Assembly: GCA_030247675.1 (NCBI GenBank)
Contig: JAOTRX010000006.1
Span: 248,001 to 312,000, forward strand
DNA: 64,000 nucleotides
Reading direction: 5' to 3'
DNA from: Desulforhopalus sp.
Lineage (GTDB): Bacteria > Desulfobacterota > Desulfobulbia > Desulfobulbales > Desulfocapsaceae
The translations under genes were made by a program, and so were the position numbers. Numbering within the stretch: the stretch's first letter is position 1; each line of letters opens with the position of its first letter. The notes beneath the pieces are model-generated. The model was given only the letters and a program-made list of their open reading frames with translations. It was not told where the DNA came from and ran no database searches. Below are positions 54,001 through 62,445 of the stretch, piece by piece.

Positions 54001-55119
54001 ATGGCCGTGCACTTCAGGATAGACCGGCTGCAGGGGCTGTGGCTGGAACAGTTGTACCGTGAGCACAGGGATATCTGCTGGGAGTACGGGGTGCCCCTGC
54101 CGACGCCGATCTTCGAGATCACCGATTCGGAAAAGATCTATGGCCGCTGGCAGGCGCCAACCGGCATTCTCGGCATCAGCCGCCACCTCATCCTCCAACA
54201 CCCCTGGCATGTCACCCTGCAGGTTTTAAGGCATGAAATGGCCCACCAGCTGTGCAGCACACTGGTAAACGGCGGGGGACCGGTGCATGGTGCGGCGTTT
54301 CAGGAGGCCTGCGAGCGGCTCGGGGTCCTGCCGGAGTTCCGGCATCCCGGGGTGGTCATCCCGGAGACGGTGCGGGCAGCGGCGGCCCCATCCGAGCTTT
54401 CCGAGGAAGGCCGGCGCTGCCTGGCAAAGATCGCCAAGCTCCTTGCTCTGGGGCGGTCGGCAAATGAGCATGAGGCGGCTGCCGCCATGGCAAAGGCCAA
54501 TGAACTGCTGCAAAGATACCATCTGCAAGGGACTGGTGATCATCTCAACCACCGCTACGCGCGGCTGGTGATAAACCGGAAAAAGAAGAAGATTGCCGGT
54601 TTTCAGCGGCATATCTGCGCCATCCTCCAGGAATTTTTCCATGTTCGGGTGGTGCTGGCGCAGCTCTACGAACCGAGCAGCGGCGAATCGTTCCGGGTCA
54701 TCGAGTTGTTCGGGACTCGCGAGAACGCCGCCATAGCCGAGTATTGTTATCACTTTCTGGAAAACCGCCTGGCCCTTCTTTGGTCGGCCAACCGCGGCAG
54801 GTTCCGGGGGGCGGCCCAGACGGAGAAAACCAGCTACTATCTCGGCCTGCTCCGTGGCTTCCATCAGAAACTGGCAGAGCAAAAACGGGGCCGGGAAATG
54901 CAAAACCACCGGCAGGAAGCCGGGGCCCTGGTTCTTGCCGAGGAACAGAGGCTGGCAGGCTTCATCGGCATGTATTTCCCCCGCCTGAGAAGGGCGCCAT
55001 CGCGGAGCGCCAAGGTCTACGGCACCACCTATGACGCGGGGATGGAGGCGGGCAGGCAGCTGGACCTGCATCAAGGGGTCACCGGGCAAGCGCCGGTCTT
55101 CGGCGGTCTGCTGGAATAG
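54001..55119 (+). CDS. SprT-like zinc domain plus DUF2786 protein
   Basis: A 372-residue protein. Residues about 10-110 are SprT-like, with the HExxH zinc-protease motif LRHEMAHQLC. Residues about 135-175 carry the DUF2786 helix pair KIAKLLALGRSANEHEAAAAMAKANELLQRY, followed by a region typical of the partner domain after DUF2786 (FQRHICAILQEFFHVRVVLA). SprT domains in eukaryotic Spartan cut DNA-protein crosslinks; whether this protein is proteolytic is unknown. GGGAGG precedes the ATG. It is followed after 24 bp by the DUF4442-Mth938 gene and probably shares a transcript. Confidence 0.82.
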   Translation: MAVHFRIDRLQGLWLEQLYREHRDICWEYGVPLPTPIFEITDSEKIYGRWQAPTGILGISRHLILQHPWHVTLQVLRHEMAHQLCSTLVNGGGPVHGAAFQEACERLGVLPEFRHPGVVIPETVRAAAAPSELSEEGRRCLAKIAKLLALGRSANEHEAAAAMAKANELLQRYHLQGTGDHLNHRYARLVINRKKKKIAGFQRHICAILQEFFHVRVVLAQLYEPSSGESFRVIELFGTRENAAIAEYCYHFLENRLALLWSANRGRFRGAAQTEKTSYYLGLLRGFHQKLAEQKRGREMQNHRQEAGALVLAEEQRLAGFIGMYFPRLRRAPSRSAKVYGTTYDAGMEAGRQLDLHQGVTGQAPVFGGLLE

Positions 55120-55143
55120 CCGGTACAAAAGGGGGTTCGCATC

Positions 55144-56049
55144 ATGGAAAGATCATTTCTACCGCGGCCAAGATTCAATCCCATAGATCATCCGCGGCTC
55201 TTTCAGCTGATTGTCAATATCTGGCCGCCCTATCTCGGGGCGGCCATCTCCGTCGAAGAGATCGCCAGGGACTGGCGAACCATCCGGGTGGCGCTGCGAT
55301 TGCGCTGGTATAACTGCAATTATGTCAAAAGCCACTTCGGTGGTAGCCTGTTTTCCATGACTGACCCGTTTTACATGCTGATGCTGATCCGCAATCTCGG
55401 GCCGGGCTATGTGGTCTGGGACATGGCGGCGCGAATTCACTATCTCAAGCCCGGTCGCGGTACGGTGACGGCCTTTTTCACCCTCGGCGACGACCGCCTT
55501 GAAGATATCCGCCGTAAGGCCGAATCAGGCGAGAAGGTGATCGAAATTTTTCTGGTCGATGTCGTCGATGGCCAAGGTGAAAAAGTCGCAACCGTGAAAA
55601 AGACCCTGTATATTAGAAAGAAGAAACCAGCCGGGGCAGTTGCCGGGATGGAGGGGATAATGGAAAATAAACGGGCAGACACGGTGCCCGCACCAGCCAT
55701 TGTCTCTGCCGCCTGGGGCAGGACCGAGGTCGCGGGGCTTGGTCCGGGCAAGGATTGGAAGCTGTGGCCGGGCGGCGGCTGCAGCTGGGACTGGTCGGAA
55801 CACGGCACCGGCCATTTCCAGGGCATTCAACCCGGTGACCTTGAGGAACTCCTTGACCGGGGATGCCAGGTGGTGATCCTGACCACCGGGCGTCTCGGTA
55901 GGCTGAAGGTCGCCCCGGCCACCATCGAGATCCTGGAGGCAAAAGGGGTGCAGGTCATCGTCGCCCGCACCGGCAAAGGGATAGATATCTATAATAATTA
56001 TGCAGGGCAGGGGGTCGCCGTCGGCGGCCTGTTCCACGCCACCTGCTGA
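55144..56049 (+). CDS. DUF4442 (hotdog thioesterase-like) fused to an Mth938-like domain
   Basis: A 301-residue fusion. Residues 1-155 resemble DUF4442, a hotdog-fold thioesterase relative (VNIWPPYLGAAISVEEIARD, YNCNYVKSHFGGSLFSMTDPFYMLM). After a linker, residues about 185-300 match the Mth938/NDUFAF3-like fold (GPGKDWKLWPGGGCSWDWSE, VVILTTGRLGRLKVAP, YNNYAGQGVAVGGLFHATC). Each half is normally a separate small protein of uncertain function. The reading frame is continuous with no sign of a frameshift. It is the second gene of a probable operon with the SprT-DUF2786 gene. Confidence 0.75.
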   Translation: MERSFLPRPRFNPIDHPRLFQLIVNIWPPYLGAAISVEEIARDWRTIRVALRLRWYNCNYVKSHFGGSLFSMTDPFYMLMLIRNLGPGYVVWDMAARIHYLKPGRGTVTAFFTLGDDRLEDIRRKAESGEKVIEIFLVDVVDGQGEKVATVKKTLYIRKKKPAGAVAGMEGIMENKRADTVPAPAIVSAAWGRTEVAGLGPGKDWKLWPGGGCSWDWSEHGTGHFQGIQPGDLEELLDRGCQVVILTTGRLGRLKVAPATIEILEAKGVQVIVARTGKGIDIYNNYAGQGVAVGGLFHATC

Positions 56050-56084
56050 ACCGGATCAATTCCGGGGAAGGGATACAAAATGCC

Positions 56085-56123
56085 GCAGCGGGCGGCCTTT
56101 CCCCGGAGGAAGGCGCCCGCTGC
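56085..56123. terminator. Convergent stem-loop after the Mth938 fusion gene
   Basis: A 10-bp GC-rich perfect stem (56085-56094 with 56114-56123) can extend inward through GCCTTTCC/AGGAAGG. It sits between convergent genes, and a pyrimidine-rich tract (CTCTTTCTTTTCTCTC) follows on the plus strand, consistent with transcript termination. Confidence 0.65.
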
Positions 56124-56149
56124 CGTGGTTACGCGCTCTTTCTTTTCTC

Positions 56150-56536
56150 TCAACCAACCTTGATCTCGATCTGCCGCGGTTTCGCCGCCTCCGATTTCGG
56201 CAGGTGCAGCAGGAGGACCCCCTCCTTCAGTTCGGCGTTGACCCTGGCGATATCGATGCTTTGCGGTACCGAGAAGGTTCTCCGGTATTCCACATCGGCA
56301 AACTCCTCCCAGGCGACCGCCCCAACCGATTTTACCTCTCTGATCCCCGACAATGCCAGCCGGCCGTTGTCGATATTGATGGAAATGTTCTCCTTAGTGA
56401 CCCCCGGCATATCGGCATACAGCAGAATTTCATCCTCGTTTTCGAGGATATCAACGAGGGGCGCCACCGTTGGAAGCTGACGGTTCCGCTCGTTCAATTC
56501 CTCTTCCCGGACACTAAGATCTTTGTTCTCGCTCAT
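56150..56536 (-). CDS. Hsp20-family small heat-shock protein (second of pair)
   Basis: A 128-residue alpha-crystallin-domain protein: DILENEDEILLYADMPGVTKE, LALSGIREV and the C-terminal FSVPQSIDIARVNAELKEGVLLLHLPKSE. It lacks a long N-terminal arm and ends in KPRQIEIKV, the typical I-x-I/V tail used for oligomer assembly. GGGAGG precedes the ATG. It follows the first Hsp20 gene by 32 bp and is probably co-transcribed under heat-shock control. It holds unfolded proteins for DnaK/DnaJ refolding. Confidence 0.92.
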   Translation of the reverse strand: MSENKDLSVREEELNERNRQLPTVAPLVDILENEDEILLYADMPGVTKENISINIDNGRLALSGIREVKSVGAVAWEEFADVEYRRTFSVPQSIDIARVNAELKEGVLLLHLPKSEAAKPRQIEIKVG

Positions 56537-56568
56537 ATCTTTTACCTCCCCATCTAGGTTTACACTGG

Positions 56569-57015
56569 TTAGCTGATAACAATCTGTTTTGGTTTGGCAG
56601 GTTCCGACTTGCCAAGAACGAGGGTCAGTACACCATCCTTGAGGGTTGCCTCGACCTTGGCGGGGTCAACCTCGGAAGGCAGGGTGAAACTCCTGGTAAA
56701 GCTTGAAGCCCCCCGTTCAACCCGATGAGTCGTGTATCCTTCCGGATAATCCGCCTTTCTTTCCCCCTTGATCTCAAGGTAGTTTCCCTGGAGTTTGATG
56801 CTCAGATTGTCTTTCTGCACCCCAGGAACCTCCATTCTGACCTCCAGGGCATCGCCGGTGTCGTACATGTTGGTTCGAGGTCCGGAGTCGCTGATGCCCC
56901 ACGCGTCGGCGGGCAACCGGGGCCGGTCATATCCCTGGAACACGCCATTCAGCCTTGACTGCAGCAGGTCCATTGCCTGAAACATCCGATCAAAATCCCT
57001 CACTCTTGTCCACAT
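56569..57015 (-). CDS. Hsp20-family small heat-shock protein (first of pair)
   Basis: A 148-residue small heat-shock protein with an N-terminal arm (MWTRVRDFDRMFQAMDLLQ). The alpha-crystallin domain is DALEVRMEVPGVQKDNLSIK, then FTRSFTLPSEVDPAKVEATLKDGVLTLVLGK, and a KPKQIVIS tail ends it. AAGGAGGGAGG precedes ATG 57015; the longer frame to 57084 reads through the leader. Divergent from the DnaJ-type gene at 57325 across a 309-bp AT-rich region. Confidence 0.93.
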   Translation of the reverse strand: MWTRVRDFDRMFQAMDLLQSRLNGVFQGYDRPRLPADAWGISDSGPRTNMYDTGDALEVRMEVPGVQKDNLSIKLQGNYLEIKGERKADYPEGYTTHRVERGASSFTRSFTLPSEVDPAKVEATLKDGVLTLVLGKSEPAKPKQIVIS

Positions 57016-57324
57016 ATCCTCCCTCCTTGATTGGCTATTGTCGATTTGGGGATGCCTGTTAAATCCCCCCGTTTTATGGTACAAGTAAAATAGTTATTAA
57101 AGAACGGCAGTCAATATAGAAAAATTACTATTTATGAAAATATGGCTAAAATTACTATAGATCGATAAATTGACAAAGTAATATTAAATACCTACTTTTT
57201 CCTCAGAGACAAGGATGGTGGGTCTTGTTCAAGAGGTTTGGCCCGCCAGGTCCGTTGTCGATCTTTCACCCTTTGGGGGTGGCTGCCGGCTGAGGACGTC
57301 TGTGGGAGGCGTGGTGAGCGAAAA
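57016..57324. promoter_or_regulatory. AT-rich divergent promoter region of hsp20 and dnaJ-type genes
   Basis: The centre (57060-57210) is strongly AT-rich. On the plus strand TTGACA at 57170-57175 and TACTTT at 57193-57198 are 17 bp apart, a candidate housekeeping promoter for the DnaJ-type gene. No good sigma-32 consensus (CTTGAA with CCCCAT) or CIRCE repeat was seen on either strand. Confidence 0.4.
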
Positions 57325-58338
57325 ATGGCTATGAAAGCGAAAAACTATTACGATATTCTCGGAGTTACCAAGACTGCGACGGACGAGGAGATTCAGCGCG
57401 CCTATCGAAAACTTGCCCGCAAATACCATCCCGACGTCAGCAAGGACAAGGATGCCGACAAGAAGTTCAAAGAGTTGAACGAGGCCCGGGAGGTCTTAAA
57501 GGATCCGGAAAAGAGAAAACTCTACGATACCTACGGCAGCGACTGGCAGCGCGAGAAAGACCGGCCGCCGCCATACTCAAGGTACAGCGGCGGGGCTGGC
57601 CCTGGTCCCGAGGGCTTCTCCCGGTCTTTCCACTTTGATGGTGGTGGATTTGGCGGTGGTGCGGGTTTTGAAGACATCTTCGAAAACCTCTTCCAGCAAG
57701 GTGGGGCAGGTGCAGGCCGGCGGCAGGGTTACAGCGACGATTTTCCCGGTCAGTCGACGGAGGCGGAGATTACCATATCGCTGCATGATGTGTTCAACGG
57801 CGCCAGCAAAACCCTGACCTTGCAGTCCTATGAACTTGGGCCAGATGGTAGGATGCAGCCGGTTTCCCGGACCCTCCAGGTAAAAATCCCCAAAGGCATC
57901 ACCGACGGAGCGGTTATCAGACTGGCCGGACAGGGCGGAAAGGGCAGTGGCCGCGGCGGCGATGGCGATCTCCTGCTGCGTATCCATATCGCCCCTGATC
58001 CGCGGTTTAAGACCGAAGGTCACGATCTGTACACGGTTGTTGCCGTATCGCCCTGGGAGGCGATGCTCGGCGCCGGTATCCCGGTTGAGACCATGGACGG
58101 GACGGTGAATCTGTCGGTACCGAGGGGGTCCCAGAATGGTCGCAAATTGCGGCTACGCGGCAAGGGCCTGCCAAAGCGCAGTGGTGGAGCCGGGGATATC
58201 CTTGTCGAACTGGAGGTCCGATTGCCCGACCAGATAACCGAGGAAGAGGAGAAGCTTTTCCTGCAGATGGCCAAGACCTCAAGATTCAACCCGCGGATGA
58301 AAAAGGCCCAGAGGGCCGGCGGCCAGCCTGCTGAGTAG
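57325..58338 (+). CDS. CbpA-type DnaJ co-chaperone
   Basis: A 337-residue protein with the J domain (KNYYDILGVTKTATDEEIQRAYRKL and the HPD motif in KYHPDVSKDKD). A Gly/Phe-rich region (about 80-140) and the two C-terminal peptide-binding domains follow. The CxxCxGxG zinc domain of true DnaJ is absent, which places it with CbpA. It stimulates DnaK-type ATPase; in E. coli the homologue also binds curved DNA. ATG at 57325 matches the family start; upstream codons to 57238 look like leader. Divergent from hsp20. Confidence 0.9.
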   Translation: MAMKAKNYYDILGVTKTATDEEIQRAYRKLARKYHPDVSKDKDADKKFKELNEAREVLKDPEKRKLYDTYGSDWQREKDRPPPYSRYSGGAGPGPEGFSRSFHFDGGGFGGGAGFEDIFENLFQQGGAGAGRRQGYSDDFPGQSTEAEITISLHDVFNGASKTLTLQSYELGPDGRMQPVSRTLQVKIPKGITDGAVIRLAGQGGKGSGRGGDGDLLLRIHIAPDPRFKTEGHDLYTVVAVSPWEAMLGAGIPVETMDGTVNLSVPRGSQNGRKLRLRGKGLPKRSGGAGDILVELEVRLPDQITEEEEKLFLQMAKTSRFNPRMKKAQRAGGQPAE

Positions 58339-58355
58339 GTCCAGCCGGAGCAATT

Positions 58356-58378
58356 CTTAGCCCTTTTTTGGGCATAAG
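58356..58378 (+). terminator. Possible terminator after the CbpA-type gene
   Basis: CTTAGCCC-TTTTTT-GGGC-ATAAG can form a short stem with one bulge and a T-rich loop, 17 nt behind the stop codon. The stem is short and no T-run follows it, so termination is uncertain. Confidence 0.4.
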
Positions 58379-58515
58379 GAATATTTCTCCCTGCACTTCC
58401 CTGGAAAGCCTTTTTCCTTTGTCATCGGCGAACACCGGCTATTATAATGAGCAGAAGACGATAATCCGCCTGGTTCCGGCCGGCCATGTCATGGTTGGAT
58501 CCAGGAGGTCTTTTC

Positions 58516-59640
58516 ATGCACAAGCATGATCTTCCACTTTGGGGCCTGAACATGGAAAAACAATTCTCCGGCAGCTGGGCGCGCCTGTTGTGCTGCGTCT
58601 TCCTCGTTGTGGCGGGTATGGCAACGGTGCAAGCGGCTGCCAAGCCAACGGTTGCGGTCCTCGATTTTGAGAGTATTGGCTCGGAGGACTATCTCGGCAA
58701 GGCGGTGGCCGAGATTATGCGCACCGAGCTGGTCGGTACCGACCGTTTCCGGGTCGTTGAGCGGGCCCAGATCAAACAGGCGCTGACCGAACAGACCCTG
58801 CAGCTGAGCGGCACCATCGACACGGCGAGCGTTGTCCAGCTCGGCAAACTGCTTGGCGCCGACCAGATCATCGTCGGTTCGGTGGTGAAGATCGGCAGCG
58901 CCTATACCATCAACTCACGGATGATTGATGTCAAGACCGGCGAGGCCAGGCTCGGCCGCAACGTCACCGGCGACGACCTGAACCTTTTGACCAGCCTCAG
59001 CCGCGACCTGATCTCCGGACTCTTCGGGACCGAGAAAAAGGGCGGGGCGGCAGATCCTTCGGCGGCCAGGCAGCCGGCACCGGCAGCACCAGCGGCCGAG
59101 AAGATTGCCGCCGTCGCGAGAGAGGAGAAAGCTGGGAGAATCGCGGTTGCAGCAGCGGGTCCGGCGATCACCTGGGACTTCGAGACCGGCGATCAGCGCG
59201 GCTGGACCAGCGCCGGCGAGGCCTTTTCCCACCAACCGACCTACGGCGACAACCCGACCGCCCGCAATCGCGGCCAGGCCTCGGCGCATCAGGGAAATTA
59301 CTGGATTGGCGGCTTCGAGCTGCGTCCCAATCCGTCCTTCCCGGCCGGTGGTGTGCAGGGTGACGGGCCGCAGGGCACCCTGACCTCGCAGCCGTTCACT
59401 ATCTCCTCGTCGACCATCAGCTTTCTTATCGGCGGCGGCTGCGACCTGGAGCGCGAGTATGTGCAGCTCCTGATAAACGGCCGCACCCAGATGAAGGCCA
59501 CCGGCTGGTGCCACGAGACGATGCAGCGGATGTACTGGAACGTCGCCAATCTGCAGGGCCACGAGGCCCGTATCCAGCTGGTTGACCGGTCAAGCGAAGG
59601 CTGGGGGCATATTAACGCCGACGATTTCCGTTTCGAATGA
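58516..59640 (+). CDS. CsgG-like exported protein with a C-terminal sucrase/GH32-type beta domain
   Basis: A 374-residue exported protein. The hydrophobic signal (LLCCVFLVVAGMATVQAAA) is followed by a CsgG/LpoB/FlgO-like domain (about 45-190): VAVLDFESIGSEDYLGKAVAE, RFRVVERAQIKQALTEQ, LGKLLGADQIIVGSVVKIG. A Pro/Ala linker leads to a C-terminal domain (about 225-374). It contains GNYWIGGFELRPN, LTSQPFTISSSTISFLIGGG and GWGHINADDFRF, the pattern of the beta module seen at the end of some levanases and sucrases. ATG at 58516 has AGGAGG upstream. Likely an outer-membrane or periplasmic envelope protein. The fusion is unusual and its role unknown. Confidence 0.75.
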   Translation: MHKHDLPLWGLNMEKQFSGSWARLLCCVFLVVAGMATVQAAAKPTVAVLDFESIGSEDYLGKAVAEIMRTELVGTDRFRVVERAQIKQALTEQTLQLSGTIDTASVVQLGKLLGADQIIVGSVVKIGSAYTINSRMIDVKTGEARLGRNVTGDDLNLLTSLSRDLISGLFGTEKKGGAADPSAARQPAPAAPAAEKIAAVAREEKAGRIAVAAAGPAITWDFETGDQRGWTSAGEAFSHQPTYGDNPTARNRGQASAHQGNYWIGGFELRPNPSFPAGGVQGDGPQGTLTSQPFTISSSTISFLIGGGCDLEREYVQLLINGRTQMKATGWCHETMQRMYWNVANLQGHEARIQLVDRSSEGWGHINADDFRFE

Positions 59641-60138
59641 TGCACTCCCCAAAAAGTGGGCAGACATCTTGATGGCAGGATGATCCACAGAGTCTTCCCT
59701 GTGCCGTTTTCTGTTTTTGTCCTCCTCCAGAGGGCTTACTATACTTACTAAAGAGACGGGTTTTCCTGTATACGGTTTTGAGGAAGTGGCCGCGCCGCAC
59801 AGCCTGAGCTCATGCGAATGCCAGAGGCTTATCGGCGATAGAAGAACTTCGGCAGCATTCACATTCCTGAAGTCATCGAGCAGACCAATCCGATACCTTA
59901 CCTCTTCGACGAAGATTTACAGGGGAGGCCTCGGGCAACCGCGAGAATGCGCACCATCACCCTCGTTTTGCTTGGGGGAAGGGCAGGACAGGAGGTGGCC
60001 GGCATGTCTTTCTCTATGCTTGACCAGGCGGTCCTTGACACTCCAACAATGTGCTTGTTTAATCAAGAGTAAGGAAGATTGTCATTTCCCCTGTAATCGC
60101 GTCGTACGGCAACAAAACAAATACTGGAGGCATCGCAA
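59641..60138. other. Intergenic region without a supported gene (498 bp)
   Basis: The region contains a 141-codon plus-strand frame (59717-60142) that lacks a ribosome-binding site and recognisable domains. A promoter for the cytochrome gene is expected near its right end, but no clear element could be assigned. Confidence 0.5.
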
Positions 60139-60588
60139 ATGAAAAAAATGGTTATTGGATTGGCGTTATTGACTTTCATAGCCTCTCCGGCGCTGGCAGC
60201 AGAGAGGACATGGCTGAATGATGTGCAACCGATCATTAATGCCAAGTGTGTTTCTTGTCACGGTCCCGGCCAGCCGGAATACAATGAGTGGCGCCTTCTC
60301 AGTGAAGAAAAGCAAAAAACCGTTGCCCCAAGGATGGATACCTACCCGCACTTCATGAGTTTTGTGCTGTGGCCAGCAACTGGGGCTGTTATGCGTCGGC
60401 TCGACAATGTTAAACCCGGCAATATGTATGAGTATCTAGGCGAAAATGAGGCGGCACGAGCCGCAAACCTCACTATTATCAAAGAGTGGCTTGGTGAAGG
60501 TGCCTGGAACCAGAATCGGTGGAAGGCTCGCGGTGACGTTCCGGGAATAACCAAAGAACAATTGGAATCAATTAAGGCCAAATATTAG
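60139..60588 (+). CDS. Small periplasmic c-type cytochrome
   Basis: A 149-residue protein with a signal peptide (cleavage near ALA-AE) and a single heme-binding CVSCH at the N-terminal side of the mature protein (INAKCVSCHGPGQPEYNEW). A distal Met may come from MRRLDNVKPGNMYEY. It resembles small monoheme cytochromes of the cytochrome c family, probably used in periplasmic electron transfer. GGAGG lies before the ATG. No oxidase or reductase gene is adjacent. Confidence 0.82.
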   Translation: MKKMVIGLALLTFIASPALAAERTWLNDVQPIINAKCVSCHGPGQPEYNEWRLLSEEKQKTVAPRMDTYPHFMSFVLWPATGAVMRRLDNVKPGNMYEYLGENEAARAANLTIIKEWLGEGAWNQNRWKARGDVPGITKEQLESIKAKY

Positions 60589-60622
60589 CGCCATTAGCAC
60601 CGGAGAAAGCAATTTTGGCGTT

Positions 60623-60652
60623 TTCATTCACTCTTAATCAAGAAAGTGAATG
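60623..60652. terminator. Weak stem-loop between cytochrome and nhaA
   Basis: TCATTCACT (60623-60631) can pair with AGTGAATGA (60644-60652) around a 12-nt loop, 34 nt behind the cytochrome stop. It is AT-rich and has no T-run. It may still mark the end of the convergent transcripts of the cytochrome and nhaA. Confidence 0.3.
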
Positions 60653-60802
60653 AGTTCCAGCTCCTCAAAGGTGCAGAGCATTACCTGGCTGCAAATTTGA
60701 GGAGCAGCATGGCTGGAAGGTAACCTGCTATTCCTTCATGACATCCCCTGCTGATCTCGCTGGGGGCAATCACCATTATGACCCGGAGTCTTAGAGGGCA
60801 AG

Positions 60803-61957
60803 TTATTTCCTGCTGAAAAAGGCGAGCCACAAGGCACCCAAAAGGCCGGCCACGAAGGACGCCAATAAAATTGCCATCTTCGAGCTATTGATTATTTCCG
60901 CATTGCCGGCAAAGGCGAGGTTGGTGATAAAGATCGACATGGTAAAACCAATCCCGCCCAAAAAGCCGGCGCCGAGGATATGCTGCCACCTCAAGTCACC
61001 GGGAAGGCGACAGATCCCGCAAGCTATACCAATCAGGCAAAAGAGACTTATACCGAGCGGTTTCCCCATAACCAGGCCCCCAATAATACCCAGGCCGTTG
61101 CTGCTGAACAGCTCCTTCTGCCAGCCACCGGCGTCAATGATAATTCCCGTATTGGCCAAGGCAAAAATCGGCAGTATCGCGAAGGCAACCGGTTTCTGCA
61201 GGAAATGCTCCAGACGGTGCGAGGGAGACGCCGCATCATCAGTTTTCGCCGAAAAGGGGATGGCAAAGGCCAGCAGTACCCCGGCAATGGTGGCATGAAC
61301 GCCGGATTTGAGCATGCAGAACCACAGCAGCGCGCCACCCAGCAGGTAGGGAGCAAGCCTTGTGATACGAAAGATGGTGTTGCATGTCAGCAAGAGGATA
61401 AAAATGCCAAGGGCGGCGAAGAGATACGGCAGGGAGACCTTCGCCGTATACAACACGGCGATGACAATAATCGCCCCCAGATCATCGATTACCGCGAGTG
61501 CGGTCAAAAAAATCTTTAACGACGCGGGAATGCGGTCACCCAAGAGTGCCAAGACCCCCAGGGCAAAGGCAATATCGGTTGCCATGGGAATGCCCGCTCC
61601 AGGTTGGGCCGCTGTCCCGGCGTTCAGGGAGTAATGGATAAGCGCCGGCACACAAATGCCGCCGACCGCGGCAATAATCGGCAAAAGGGCGCTGTTGAAG
61701 TTGGCAAGCTCACCGTTGTACATCTCCCGTTCCAGTTCTAAGCCGACAAACAGGAAAAACACCGCCATCAGTCCATCATTCACCCAATGTTCGAGGGTCA
61801 GGCCGGCAAACTCGTGGCGCCAAAAATCAAGGTAGGCCGGACCGACAGAGGAATTGCTGAGCAAAAGCGCGATGACGGTGCAAAGGATTAAGAGTATGCC
61901 GCTCCATTTTTCTGCGTTAAAAAAGTTGGTAAAGGTTTTGGAAAGGCCGGTGGTCAT
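60803..61957 (-). CDS. nhaA: Na+/H+ antiporter NhaA
   Basis: A 384-residue, 12-helix inner-membrane antiporter. Family features include FNAEKWSGILLILCTVIALLL at the N-terminus, WVNDGLMAVFFLFVGLELERE, the unwound-helix region GIPMATDIAFALGVLALLG and the paired Asp residues in LAVIDDLGAIIVIA that bind the ion. It exports sodium in exchange for protons and regulates pH and salt. The start at 61957 matches the family; an in-frame TTG at 62062 would add a non-conserved leader. Confidence 0.95.
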   Translation of the reverse strand: MTTGLSKTFTNFFNAEKWSGILLILCTVIALLLSNSSVGPAYLDFWRHEFAGLTLEHWVNDGLMAVFFLFVGLELEREMYNGELANFNSALLPIIAAVGGICVPALIHYSLNAGTAAQPGAGIPMATDIAFALGVLALLGDRIPASLKIFLTALAVIDDLGAIIVIAVLYTAKVSLPYLFAALGIFILLLTCNTIFRITRLAPYLLGGALLWFCMLKSGVHATIAGVLLAFAIPFSAKTDDAASPSHRLEHFLQKPVAFAILPIFALANTGIIIDAGGWQKELFSSNGLGIIGGLVMGKPLGISLFCLIGIACGICRLPGDLRWQHILGAGFLGGIGFTMSIFITNLAFAGNAEIINSSKMAILLASFVAGLLGALWLAFFSRK

Positions 61958-62062
61958 GTCATTTTCCAGGAGGATGAGGCCGAAAAAACAACCGCTTGTA
62001 CTACCATGGCCATGCAGCTTGCCACTCCCGCCTGATATCGGTACAGGCAGAAAAGGAGGCAA

Positions 62063-62395
62063 TCAGGATCTGATCATCTCTTCCGCCAGCATCCGGTCAA
62101 TGAAATCGAGGGCAAAGGTGCGCTGGGCAGTGGTGGCGTGGGCGATGCAGGTGCAGTGCAGGTTGCTCTTGCTGCGCACCAGCAATTCAAATTTGACCGC
62201 GCTGCCGGTTAGTTCGACTGCCAGATAAAAAGGGCCGTGTTCCTCATGGCCCTGCTGGGCGGCGGAATGCAGATCGGGCGGCAGTTCCAGCCAGTACAGG
62301 CCGATCATCGGCCCCTGTTTAAGGGTTCTTTTCAGATAAGAGTCAATATTGTCGCGCTCCATCGGACTGAGTTCGTCTATGACAAATTGGCGCAT
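62063..62395 (-). CDS. Conserved small protein of unknown function
   Basis: A 110-residue cytoplasmic protein with no signal peptide. Features are MRQFVIDELSPMERDNIDSY at the start, PMIGLYWLELPPDLHSAAQQG and SKSNLHCTCIAHATTAQRTF. The AAGGAACT before the ATG is a reasonable ribosome-binding site. I do not recognise the family. It lies 50 bp behind the PIN-PhoH gene on the same strand and may share its transcript. Confidence 0.7.
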   Translation of the reverse strand: MRQFVIDELSPMERDNIDSYLKRTLKQGPMIGLYWLELPPDLHSAAQQGHEEHGPFYLAVELTGSAVKFELLVRSKSNLHCTCIAHATTAQRTFALDFIDRMLAEEMIRS

Positions 62396-62445
62396 GGCAG
62401 TTCCTTCGTATTATTTTTCATGGGTTTTTCGATTTATTCCAGGAT

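Noticed and set aside
59717..60142. 141-codon plus-strand frame before the cytochrome gene
   Set aside because: No Shine-Dalgarno sequence, low-complexity basic composition and no domain; the real cytochrome starts at 60139 in another frame.
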